Source: Bacteroidaceae bacterium
Lineage (GTDB): Bacteria > Bacteroidota > Bacteroidia > Bacteroidales > Bacteroidaceae
NCBI GenBank assembly: GCA_017961145.1
Contig: JAGCXU010000130.1
Location: forward strand, 1 to 34,377
Reading direction: 5' to 3'
DNA: 34,377 nt
Part shown: positions 16,506 to 24,068 of the stretch, in pieces
Layout: the number at the start of each line of letters is the position of its first letter
How positions within the stretch are numbered: the stretch's first letter is position 1
The notes under the pieces: generated by a model
Seen by the model: only the letters and a program-made list of their open reading frames with translations
Databases searched by the model: none
Told to the model about the DNA's origin: nothing
Position numbers and translations under genes: made by a program

Positions 16506-17083
16506 AACTGTTCAGCGATTGTGAATATGTAACCTTGAAATGGGTTCTCTATTGTTTTCAGTTCGATTCCTTGCAGATTGGCGGGATTGAGGACGGAATG
16601 CAGGTCATCAATGATGCCAGTTCCTTTGAGTTTCAGGACTGCCTCTTTTTGTGTCCAAAGCCGAGTAAAAGCAATGTCTGGGAAAGGAGAAGAAAAGATT
16701 TCTTCCGATTCCTGAGCGCTCATTGTATGGCGAACGAGGTCTTCTTTTGCCGTTCGGATGCGTTCGATATCCAAGCCACAAGGCCGATTGCCAACGAAGC
16801 ACCCTACAGCCTCTTTGCAATGACTGATGCTGAAATGAACTTGATGATATTCAGGCAGATAGGGCTTGCCATGCTCATTGAAGGCAAAAGCCGGCATTCC
16901 ATTGATTCCAAAGACTTGCCGAAGCCCTCTCAGCAGCTCGATATAGCCGACTGCACACTCTCTTCTGCCTTGCAAATGTTTATAGCGCAAAGCCTGTTCT
17001 CGCCGCCATTCAGGCAGAGAAGCTATGAGCCTCTCAGTCTGCTCTTCGCTCATCTCCGCAATATGGTCGTTGATGCAAAGCAT
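16502..17083 (-). CDS. 4'-phosphopantetheinyl transferase (Sfp/AcpT type)
   Basis: Transfers phosphopantetheine from CoA to a serine of an acyl or peptidyl carrier protein. The 193 residues hold the Sfp-type motifs: a basic N-terminal R-E-A-RY segment, FNEHGKPYL (68-76), VHFSISH (82-88), GLDIE with Mg-binding Asp105 and Glu107, and WTQKEAVLK (143-151). No carrier protein, fatty-acid or polyketide gene is adjacent, so the target may be the housekeeping ACP. It overlaps GH130 by 4 nt; 75 nt separate it from the flavoprotein gene upstream, where TAACTTCG (minus strand near 17135) is a one-mismatch -7 box. Confidence 0.9.
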   Translation of the reverse strand: MLCINDHIAEMSEEQTERLIASLPEWRREQALRYKHLQGRRECAVGYIELLRGLRQVFGINGMPAFAFNEHGKPYLPEYHQVHFSISHCKEAVGCFVGNRPCGLDIERIRTAKEDLVRHTMSAQESEEIFSSPFPDIAFTRLWTQKEAVLKLKGTGIIDDLHSVLNPANLQGIELKTIENPFQGYIFTIAEQL

Positions 17084-17158
17084 TTGTGGTGGTTCGTTTG
17101 CCTTAATTGTACGATTGTGAATGCGAAGTTACGAAGAAATGCGCTAACCGCCAAACAT

Positions 17159-18391
17159 TTAACTGAAATTCTTTGCCAGGCTATCTGCCACAACTGCGGC
17201 CATGCTCCAAGCAGCCTGCAGGTTGAAGCCACCCGTAATGCCGTCAACGTCAAGCAGTTCGCCTGCAAAATAAAGGCCAGGATGCTGTCTCGCTTCAAGC
17301 GAACTGATGTTGATGCAAGCCAGGTCAATGCCGCCACAAGTGACGAACTCTTCTTTGTACTGGCCTTTGCCTTCAATCTGATAGACATCGGACGTGAGCG
17401 TTGCACAAAGGCGATTCAGGTCGCGCTTGGAAAGCTCATTCCATCGCTTCTGCAAGTCGATATGAGCACGAACGAGCAGATGTTGCCAAAGCTTTGCCGA
17501 AAGCTGACGAGGATATTCATTGGCAACTTGCTTGCGAGTACTATCCTGTTGTAAATCATGGAGTTGCTGCAAAGCCTCCTGTTCGTCTTGAGTATTGAGC
17601 CAATTTATGCAAAGTTGTGCCTGATAATGATGTTCTGCAAGATACTTGGCAGCATAACTTGAGAGGCGAAGAATGGCTGGGCCGCTCAAGCCCCAATGCG
17701 TAACAAGCAAAGCGCCTTCGGCTCGCATCTTTGTACTTGCAATACTTGCCGTAACTAGCTCAACCACACAACCCATCAGACTTGTCAAACTGCTGTCTTT
17801 GATGCAAAAAGTGAAGAGCGATGGAACAGGCTTTATGATGCTGAGTCCTGTTAAGTGGCGAAAGAGGGCAAAGCGCTCGATTGTAGGCAGACCTCCCATC
17901 GTGCAAACCACCTTGTCGAAGTGGCGCGGCTTCTTGTTCTCGTCGACAAAGGAAACTGAGTAGCCCTCTTGTCCTGGAGTTATATCATTGATTTTGTGAG
18001 AGGTGTATAGAACGACGCCTTCTTCTTTCATGCGAAGCAAGAGCGTCCTGACAATTTGCATGGCATCTTGCGAAACAGGAAAGACGCACTCATCTTCCTG
18101 CGTGACAAGCCGAACTCCTTCCCCTTCGAACCAAGCCATCGTATCTTCTTGACTCCAATGTCGAAGGGCACGTTTCATGAGTTGTTCGCCTCGAGGATAT
18201 GCCTGCTTGAGTTGACCTATTTGTCGGAAGGAATTGGTCAGGTTGCAGCGTCCTCCACCAGTTATCGAGACCTTTGTCAAAGGATGTTTCCCTGCTTCGA
18301 AGACCTCGATTTGCGCTTCCGGCAACTTACGCTTGAGCAGGATGGAACAAAGGCACCCTGCTGCTCCGGCACCGATGATGCAAATCTTCAT
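17159..18391 (-). CDS. BaiN/HI0933-family flavoprotein (NAD(P)/FAD-dependent oxidoreductase)
   Basis: 410 residues of the HI0933 family. The N-terminal dinucleotide fold GAGAAGCLCS (about 7-16) binds FAD; the family signature TKVSITGGGRCNLTNS (about 39-54) follows. FDKVVCTMGGLPT and the C-terminal FAGELLDVDGITGGFNLQAAW segment, which closes the FAD site, are typical. BaiN was named for a role in bile-acid dehydroxylation in clostridia, but most members have no assigned substrate. It overlaps the upstream amidase-like gene by 4 nt (ATGA at 18388-18391). Confidence 0.92.
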   Translation of the reverse strand: MKICIIGAGAAGCLCSILLKRKLPEAQIEVFEAGKHPLTKVSITGGGRCNLTNSFRQIGQLKQAYPRGEQLMKRALRHWSQEDTMAWFEGEGVRLVTQEDECVFPVSQDAMQIVRTLLLRMKEEGVVLYTSHKINDITPGQEGYSVSFVDENKKPRHFDKVVCTMGGLPTIERFALFRHLTGLSIIKPVPSLFTFCIKDSSLTSLMGCVVELVTASIASTKMRAEGALLVTHWGLSGPAILRLSSYAAKYLAEHHYQAQLCINWLNTQDEQEALQQLHDLQQDSTRKQVANEYPRQLSAKLWQHLLVRAHIDLQKRWNELSKRDLNRLCATLTSDVYQIEGKGQYKEEFVTCGGIDLACINISSLEARQHPGLYFAGELLDVDGITGGFNLQAAWSMAAVVADSLAKNFS

Positions 18392-19245
18392 TTTTGGAGG
18401 CGAATGATGCGGATGCCCGTTTGGCTGGGATGTTTCTGCATATATTGGTAGAGCGTCATGGGCTCGAGCACGACTTTCTTGTGAATGCTGCTTGCATTAA
18501 GGAGGTGCAGCTTGCCGTCCTTTCCCCAGACAGCAAAGCCGACGTGACTGACGTCGAGACCTTTCTTATTAGTTGTTATGGCGATGATGTCGCCGTCTTT
18601 AACGCAGTTGAGTATCTTCTTGCTGCCCCCCACTCTTTCCTTCGGAATGTAGCGAATGGTGGCTCCAGAAACGCGCTTCTCCATTTCGGCAATGAGCCTG
18701 CGCTCCTCCATATTGACTTTGAGCAAGGGATAGGAATCGGGGTGCTCGCTCATATAGGTCAGGCTAAGCTTCATCGGCACAGAGATGCTCGTTGGAGGCA
18801 CGATTTCCTTGACCAGACCAAGTTTCGTGCCCGACTGAATCCATTGACTGAAATAGTGATTCCGGCTCTTGTAGCCGTCGATTTTCCCGTTGTCGTAACG
18901 AAGTTTCTGCAGCCATGAAAGGTAGTCTTTCCAACTCTTGCTGCCGTGACTCGTCGTGAGAGCGAGGGCACAGCAATTCTCGACCAAAGTAGTGCAGTCC
19001 AGGCTCTGAAGGTTGATGGCAAGATGCTCCTCCATAGCCTTGATTTCGAGCGTATGAGCCACATAAGGGAGGTTCATCAATTGCTTCGCGTAGAAGATGG
19101 TAAGAGGCTCATTCACAGGAGCTTTTGAGCCTTTACCCAACAGTTCAACGACACGAAGGCTATCGTCTTTGGTGTAACTGACTGACTGTGCGTTTACAGG
19201 CAACAGACAGCAGACAACGGACAACAGAAAGAACAGTATTCTCAT
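18388..19245 (-). CDS. DUF1460 family amidase-like protein (NlpC/P60 fold)
   Basis: Secreted 285-residue protein (signal MRILFFLLSVVCCLLPVNAQ). DUF1460 proteins adopt an NlpC/P60-like fold and are annotated as N-acetylmuramoyl-L-alanine amidase-like. The candidate nucleophile is Cys84 in LDCTTLVEN; the histidine is likely in VSHVGFAVWG. The order fits cleavage of peptidoglycan fragments in the periplasm. It starts 2 nt after the stop of the AmpG-like permease gene, so the two should work on related substrates. Its signal peptide is partly encoded by a GTTGTCCGTTGTC-type short repeat also seen at 19885 and 22539. Confidence 0.85.
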   Translation of the reverse strand: MRILFFLLSVVCCLLPVNAQSVSYTKDDSLRVVELLGKGSKAPVNEPLTIFYAKQLMNLPYVAHTLEIKAMEEHLAINLQSLDCTTLVENCCALALTTSHGSKSWKDYLSWLQKLRYDNGKIDGYKSRNHYFSQWIQSGTKLGLVKEIVPPTSISVPMKLSLTYMSEHPDSYPLLKVNMEERRLIAEMEKRVSGATIRYIPKERVGGSKKILNCVKDGDIIAITTNKKGLDVSHVGFAVWGKDGKLHLLNASSIHKKVVLEPMTLYQYMQKHPSQTGIRIIRLQK

Positions 19246-19247
19246 TA

Positions 19248-20507
19248 CTAATTTTCTTCTTTTGGCAATTTAACTAAAGCTGTGACTGCGAAAGTGACGA
19301 GACAGAAGCCCATCACAGCGATGAAGAACTGCTGATAGCCCATCTGGTCGGACATCCAGCCGCTTACCATGCCTGGCAACATCACACCTCCGAGATATTG
19401 GAAAGCCGTGCAAAACGAGAAGACCGAAGTGCTCCTTTCGCCATGAGAGAAGCTGACGAGATAGAGCGTGTATGCCGTGAAACCAAGCCCGTAGCCCACC
19501 TGTTCGATGAAGACGCAAGTGGCAATGAGCGGCAGACTTTGCGACTGGACGAAGCTCAGATAGACATAAACGATGTCGGGCAAGGTGATGCAAAGCACAA
19601 GTGGCCAGAGCATCTTCCTCAGGCCGAACTTCGAGACGAGCCAGCCGCCTACGATGCCTCCGCCAAGCAGTCCGATGACGCCCAAAGTACCATAGACAAA
19701 GCCGTACTGCACATCCGTCAGCGCCAAGCCGCCTTCAGCGACAGTCCGTTTCAGGAAGAGCGGCACAATCTTCGTCAGCAAGCCTTCGGGCAAGCGGAAA
19801 AGCAGGATGAAGAGCAGAGCCGTGATGAGGTGCGGCTTCGTGAAGAAGACCTTCAGCGTCAAGCGAAAATCCTCGAGGACGGAAGTCCGTTGTCCGTGGT
19901 CCGTTGTCTGCTGTCCTTCTACCTTTGGCAACGCCTTCCAATGATAAGCTGCAAGCATCAGCATGAGGCCTGCAACGGCAAGGAAAGTGATGCTCCAAGA
20001 CAACGGAATGCTCATCTCGCTCTTCTGCAGCAAGCCAGCCAGCATGACCAGACCACCCTGCCCCAGCACCATTCCGATGCGATAGAACGTATTGCGGAGG
20101 CCGACATAGAGTTCCTGGTCTTTGTTCGAGAGGCCGAGGATGTAGAAGCCGTCGGCACAGATGTCGTGAGTGGCGCTGCCGAAGGCAATCAGCATGAACA
20201 GGGCAAGCGACGCCTGCAACCAGAAACTGGTGGGTAGTGTGAAAGCCAACGCAGCCAACGCAGCACCGATGAACAGCTGCATGGCGAGAACCCACCAGCG
20301 TTTTGTCTTAATGCCATCGACGATAGGACTCCACAGCGGTTTGATAACCCACGGCAGCCCCAGCCAGCCCGTATAGAGCGTGATTTGCGTGTCTGTCAGC
20401 CCCATCTCCTGATAGAGAACGAGCGACATCAACATGACGGCAGCATAAGGAAGCGATTCGCCCAGATAGAGACTGGGCACCCAAAGAAGCGGTTTTGACG
20501 TTTTCAT
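19248..20507 (-). CDS. ampG: AmpG-like MFS permease (probable muropeptide importer)
   Basis: Major facilitator of 419 residues and about 12 membrane helices. AmpG-type motifs are GLPWVIKPLWSPIVDG after helix 2 and SATHDICADGFY after helix 4. AmpG carries anhydro-muropeptides from periplasm to cytoplasm for cell-wall recycling; sugar-phosphate specificity cannot be excluded. The frame extends to a GTG at 20528, but that base lies in the -7 box, so the ATG at 20507 is the start. The central cytoplasmic loop contains QQTTDHGQRT, encoded by a short ACAACGGAC-type repeat (19885-19916). It heads the minus-strand run that includes DUF1460. Confidence 0.85.
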   Translation of the reverse strand: MKTSKPLLWVPSLYLGESLPYAAVMLMSLVLYQEMGLTDTQITLYTGWLGLPWVIKPLWSPIVDGIKTKRWWVLAMQLFIGAALAALAFTLPTSFWLQASLALFMLIAFGSATHDICADGFYILGLSNKDQELYVGLRNTFYRIGMVLGQGGLVMLAGLLQKSEMSIPLSWSITFLAVAGLMLMLAAYHWKALPKVEGQQTTDHGQRTSVLEDFRLTLKVFFTKPHLITALLFILLFRLPEGLLTKIVPLFLKRTVAEGGLALTDVQYGFVYGTLGVIGLLGGGIVGGWLVSKFGLRKMLWPLVLCITLPDIVYVYLSFVQSQSLPLIATCVFIEQVGYGLGFTAYTLYLVSFSHGERSTSVFSFCTAFQYLGGVMLPGMVSGWMSDQMGYQQFFIAVMGFCLVTFAVTALVKLPKEEN

Positions 20508-20527
20508 CCAATCCTGTTTTTGTGGCA

Positions 20528-20558
20528 CAAAGATACGACAAATAATTCAAAATTCAAA
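20528..20558 (-). promoter_or_regulatory. ampG operon promoter
   Basis: On the minus strand, TTTG (20555-20558), 19-nt spacer and TATCTTTG (20528-20535). The predicted leader is about 15 nt. Confidence 0.8.
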
Positions 20559-20615
20559 ATGCAAAATGCAAAATTATCGCATTGCTTAACAACATTTAAT
20601 TCAAATTGCAAAATT
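20541..20615. repeat. AT-rich short repeats (TTCAAAA/TGCAAAA)
   Basis: Imperfect tandem copies of AATTCAAA and ATGCAAA lie just upstream of the ampG promoter and overlap its -33 region. Low-complexity DNA; no function can be assigned. Confidence 0.6.
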
Positions 20616-20720
20616 CAAAAAATGCCCGCGAAATGATGATGTCATTTTTTCGTTTGTTTACTTTGTTGACTTTTGTTGACCGAGTGGGAGGGAACCGCAA
20701 GCAGGGGCATGGGTAGTTTG

Positions 20721-20808
20721 GATTGCGATTGTATAGTGTTAAATTGGCCACTTTAACGTGTTACGTTTGCAATCATAGCATTGTGCGTTTCGAATCATCG
20801 TTGCAAGG
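20721..20808 (+). repeat. 22-nt tandem repeat, locus C (about 3-4 units)
   Basis: Units at 20721-20742, 20743-20764 and 20765-20786, with a decayed fourth from 20787. Unit 1 contains GTATAGTGTTAA, unit 2 AACGTGTTAC, and unit 3 begins GTTTGCAATC as in locus D. It sits 45 nt before the left arm of composite module copy 2, in the same order as locus A relative to copy 1. Confidence 0.75.
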
Positions 20809-20852
20809 CTGCGTTTAAGCGAGTGCAGAGCCAAATCCGGATTTTCAGCTCT

Positions 20853-21026
20853 GTACAACCATACAAAACGTACAAAACGTACAAGCGAAAAAAGAGGCAC
20901 ACGAGGTTTTCTATATTATATTATTAAGGAGATAATTACTTATTATATTATATTATATTTAATATAATATAATATATAGTCTTCGCATTTCTCAAAAAAA
21001 TGGTTGTACGTTTTGTACGGTTGTAC
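20853..21026. repeat. Composite module copy 2: inverted repeated arms around an AT-rich core
   Basis: The left arm (20853-20875, extended by a further GTACAA copy to 20884) carries repeated GTACAAAAC units. The right arm (21004-21026) is its reverse complement with 22 of 23 matches. The 128-nt core contains a nearly pure TATTATA palindrome (20941-20977). Layout and spacing match copy 1, yet the arm sequence differs entirely (GTACAAAAC against GTTACAGC). Confidence 0.8.
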
Positions 21027-21119
21027 GGATTCTTTATCAAAGCCGTTTCATCTGCCAGAAAAATTGCTGGTCATGGCAGAAAATCCAGAACCTACGAAAA
21101 ACCCCTCTAAAACGCCCCA

Positions 21120-21224
21120 GAATCGCTTCAAATCCCTTTGACGTATATTTAACCTCCAAGAAAAAAAGAAGCGTTCTACGTGCCCTAAAAACGAGTTCTT
21201 AAAATTCTATGAATTTTACCTCCT
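21120..21224 (+). repeat. Composite module copy 2: conserved 105-nt block
   Basis: Counterpart of 1650-1754, same length and orientation and about 93 nt after the right arm (about 99 nt in copy 1). Shared strings include GAATCGCTTCAAATCCCT, GACGTATATTT, AAAAAGAAGCG and TAAAAACGAG. Reading frames are interrupted here, so it is not a conserved protein. The rest of the gap (20616-20720, 21225-21355) shows only AT-rich sequence and a weak AATAAC/GTTATT hairpin near 21320-21335 that might end the plug transcript. Confidence 0.8.
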
Positions 21225-21355
21225 CAAAATCCTGCCTCAAAAACCTCACAAATATCCTATGGACAGTTTTAAGCATTTAAGCAAATTAAGTTTGTCTTTT
21301 TGCTATAACATAATAACAAAATAACATTGTTATTCTGAGAGAGAACCGATGGTTT

Positions 21356-23263
21356 TCATCTGGCATTGTGCATGATGCGATAGCCTGCAAGGCGGTCATA
21401 GCGAGAACCTTGCTGACGATAATAGACCAGAACCTCGTACTCGTTCTCCGTTTCGAAGAAACTGCCCATCGTACGCTGCGTCAGTCCGTCCTTCTGAATG
21501 AACTCGTAGCTGTAATAGCCCTGCTTCAAGAGGATGGCAGCATGGTATTGCTGATGTGCGGCATCGTACTCCATCTTGCAGTCGGGATTGAATGTCTGCC
21601 CACTCCACCAGCCGCTCACATAAACATCGCCTCCAGGCAGACGAGGACTCTCCAAAAAGAAATGAATCACGACGTATTCAGCCGTCGTCCAATCGTCGTA
21701 GTTGTCCGAACTCCTCACCACATAAACGCCGTTCTGGTCCTCAGAATAGCTGTAGGAATTGTCTATGACGGCCGGAAAGAGCGTGGCATGCCAGTAAGGC
21801 TCGAACCAGTCGATTCGGTCCACTCCAGTAGCAGTCCGATGCACATCCAGAATCTCGAAGCGATGGTATTCGTTGCCAGCAGGAAAGATGAGATTGCGAT
21901 TGTGCGTGAACTCGATTCCGTTGGCTTTGCGGACGTTTGGAACCAGCCCGTCTATCCTGCTGTCCCAGCGACGGTTCTGCATCACGATGACCTTCAGTTC
22001 CCTTTGAGGGTCAAAGACTTGCAGACCTCCGTAGCCTATGGAAAGCGTCATTTGCTGGTGGCGGTCGTTGAAGTCTATGTCGGTATTGCTGCTCAGTTCT
22101 GCGATGATGCCAACCTCGCGCTCGTAGATGCAAAAACGGGCTTCGATGACAGGCTCGTCCTCGGCATCCTCCTCGTAGATGCGGACGCGATAGTTGCCGC
22201 TCAGTCGCAGCCGAATCTCCTTCGAGGGAACGCGAAGCCGATAGTGCGTATAGATTTGCGTCGTGTTGAAACTCTTCTCGTAGTCCTCGATGAGCTGGTC
22301 GTTCAAGCCCTCCAGATAGTCGCTCTCGAAGATGCCGTCAGTAGGCTGCCAATCCCAATCGCAATGGTCGATGTGATAGCGATAACGCTTGTAGTCGTGG
22401 CTCATCTCGTCCCACTCGATGTCGATGTGCTGATGGCCTCCATAGAGCAGATAAGGCGGCAAAGTCGGGTCGTCGTCAACAGTCAGAGTGAGCGTCTTAA
22501 TGTTCCGATTGAAGACTTGCTGAACTTGAGCTTTTGAAGACAACGGACAACTGGCAACGGACAACAGAAGAAAGAGGATGCGAAGAATGTTTCCTTCGTT
22601 CTTGGATGGGTTGCTCTCGCCCTTCAAGACAGGCAATTGCCAATGATATTTGACTGCAAGGATGCGAATCAGGATGACGATGAAAGCACTCAGCAGAGCA
22701 CTGATTTCGACACTCAATCCCAGTTCCAGGCAAGCGACATAAGCCAACCCTCCTGCCACACAAGCAAGGGCATAAATCTCGCTTCTGAAGATAAGCGGAA
22801 CATCGTTCATCAGGACATCGCGAATGATGCCGCCTCCAGCTCCAGTCACGGCTCCCATCGTAATCGCCACCCAATAAGGATGACCGAAAGTGAGCGCTTT
22901 CTCAAGACCTACAACATTGAAGAGCGCAAGGCCGATGGTATCGAAGATGAACCAGGTATAGTTGTGATGGATGATGTACTTGCCGAACATTCCCACAGCC
23001 AATACGGCAAGGGCACAACAGACGAAATAGCTTCCATTCGTCATCCAAAACGGATTGACGCCAAGCATGAGGTCGCGAATCGTCCCGCCACCAATAGCAG
23101 TCGCCATGCCCACAATCCAAGCACCGAAAATGTCGAATTGCTTGGTCGAGGACAGGCGGACACCCGAGATGGCAAAGGCAAAAGTGCCGATGAACTCGAT
23201 GATGACGAACGTGACGGGCAACCTCAATGTATCGCCCATATCCTGCAGGAACTCCAAGAGCAT
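21356..23263 (-). CDS. Fusion: TRIC/UPF0126 cation channel plus T9SS plug (DUF5103) protein
   Basis: One 635-codon frame joins two proteins usually separate. Residues 1-211 are a TRIC-family (UPF0126, YadS-like) inner-membrane channel with about seven helices and the duplicated signatures GGGTIRD (58-64) and GGGIIRD (143-149). Residues 212-225 are a hydrophilic linker. Residues 226-246 (ILRILFLLLSVASCPLSSKAQ) look like a complete signal peptide lacking its Met. Residues 247-635 match DUF5103, the type IX secretion plug family: HIDHCDWDW, SGNYRVRIYE, PAGNEYHRFE. The plug would need to reach the periplasm and outer membrane. Either signal peptidase cuts the fusion, translation restarts near the ATT at 22588, or a start codon was lost. 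It follows the PqqD gene by 14 nt. Confidence 0.85.
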   Translation of the reverse strand: MLLEFLQDMGDTLRLPVTFVIIEFIGTFAFAISGVRLSSTKQFDIFGAWIVGMATAIGGGTIRDLMLGVNPFWMTNGSYFVCCALAVLAVGMFGKYIIHHNYTWFIFDTIGLALFNVVGLEKALTFGHPYWVAITMGAVTGAGGGIIRDVLMNDVPLIFRSEIYALACVAGGLAYVACLELGLSVEISALLSAFIVILIRILAVKYHWQLPVLKGESNPSKNEGNILRILFLLLSVASCPLSSKAQVQQVFNRNIKTLTLTVDDDPTLPPYLLYGGHQHIDIEWDEMSHDYKRYRYHIDHCDWDWQPTDGIFESDYLEGLNDQLIEDYEKSFNTTQIYTHYRLRVPSKEIRLRLSGNYRVRIYEEDAEDEPVIEARFCIYEREVGIIAELSSNTDIDFNDRHQQMTLSIGYGGLQVFDPQRELKVIVMQNRRWDSRIDGLVPNVRKANGIEFTHNRNLIFPAGNEYHRFEILDVHRTATGVDRIDWFEPYWHATLFPAVIDNSYSYSEDQNGVYVVRSSDNYDDWTTAEYVVIHFFLESPRLPGGDVYVSGWWSGQTFNPDCKMEYDAAHQQYHAAILLKQGYYSYEFIQKDGLTQRTMGSFFETENEYEVLVYYRQQGSRYDRLAGYRIMHNAR

Positions 23264-23277
23264 GACTCAACTGCGAA

Positions 23278-23544
23278 CTATTCCGTCAGCCCTACTTTTG
23301 TCCATTCGTCGAGCAAAGCCTGAGCGTCTCGCTTTGCAGTTTCGGCATCAACCTCGTATTCCTGCTGAAGCAGGGAAGCCATAGTCTCGGCATCGAAATC
23401 CTTATCGACGATATTCTTCCAAAGGTAAGTAGCCGATTCGTTGAGACTGATGACTTTGTTGAAGTCGATGTTCTCTCTGCCATAAGCCACGATGATGTGC
23501 TCACCGCAGACTTCACGAAGTTCAAATCCTTTCTTGATTCTCAT
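23278..23544 (-). CDS. PqqD-family peptide-binding protein
   Basis: An 88-residue protein of the PqqD type, small winged-helix proteins that bind leader peptides and present them to modifying enzymes (RiPP recognition elements). The core pattern is visible: NKVISLNESATYLWKNI (about 29-45), matching the L-N-(T/S)A--(I/L)W element, then EYEVDAETAKRDAQALLDEW. No radical SAM enzyme or obvious precursor peptide is adjacent. The start overlaps the S24/S26 stop by 4 nt. It could equally serve the kinase encoded two genes upstream. Confidence 0.82.
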   Translation of the reverse strand: MRIKKGFELREVCGEHIIVAYGRENIDFNKVISLNESATYLWKNIVDKDFDAETMASLLQQEYEVDAETAKRDAQALLDEWTKVGLTE

Positions 23545-24068
23545 CTTATTGCGTTATAAATTAAAAGCAAATATCTTCTTATCGGTCGCAGCTTTCGCCA
23601 CAATTTGATGCGACGAACGAGATTAGGGTCGTCAGCCGGAATGATACGATTCGGACGGATGTATTGCGTCACCACTCCACTCACATCCCCTTCCTTGCAA
23701 AGCTCCACACCTTTCAGGTTGCCATCGCCTTGAAGCGTCAGGTCATCGCCATGCTTCTCGATGATACGGTGCAAGACATAATGTCCAGGAGCAATCTGAG
23801 CAAGAACGGCATCACCAATGTTGTATGAGTCGCGCTTCTCGAGAAAAACCCTGTCTCTGGTATGCTCAATGAAAGGACGCATACTATAGCCCTTAACATA
23901 GATGGCATAAGGCTTCCCCTCTCGCAACATTTGCGAGACTTCGCCCAGCCAAGCATCGTTAGGAAGCTCATGTCGAGGCTGATTCGATGTGGTTCCGTTG
24001 CGCTTCCGATAACGCCTCCGAAAAGGAGTCAGCAAGACTCGCGTCAATCCTTTTATGAGTTCTTTCAT
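23541..24068 (-). CDS. S24/S26 family peptidase (signal-peptidase-like, Ser/His type)
   Basis: 175 residues from the ATG at 24068; an earlier start at 24119 lies inside the kinase gene. The motif YSMRPF places the nucleophile at Ser62. GDAVLAQ (85-91) and YVLHRIIEKHGDDLTLQGDGN (from 97) match the ER/archaeal-type signal peptidase pattern, with His100 where bacterial enzymes use Lys and Asp115 in the GD box. The short basic N-terminus (MKELIKGLTRVLLTPFRRRYRKR) is at most a weak membrane anchor. A role in trimming a small peptide or exported protein is inferred from its place between a kinase and a PqqD protein. Confidence 0.8.
   Translation of the reverse strand: MKELIKGLTRVLLTPFRRRYRKRNGTTSNQPRHELPNDAWLGEVSQMLREGKPYAIYVKGYSMRPFIEHTRDRVFLEKRDSYNIGDAVLAQIAPGHYVLHRIIEKHGDDLTLQGDGNLKGVELCKEGDVSGVVTQYIRPNRIIPADDPNLVRRIKLWRKLRPIRRYLLLIYNAIR

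Noticed and set aside
16535..17554. 339-codon plus-strand frame across the PPTase and flavoprotein genes
   Set aside because: Both minus-strand genes have complete motifs; the plus frame has none.
21368..22537. 389-codon plus-strand frame opposite the plug domain
   Set aside because: Hydrophobic Val/Leu-rich shadow of the antisense strand; DUF5103 features lie on the minus strand.
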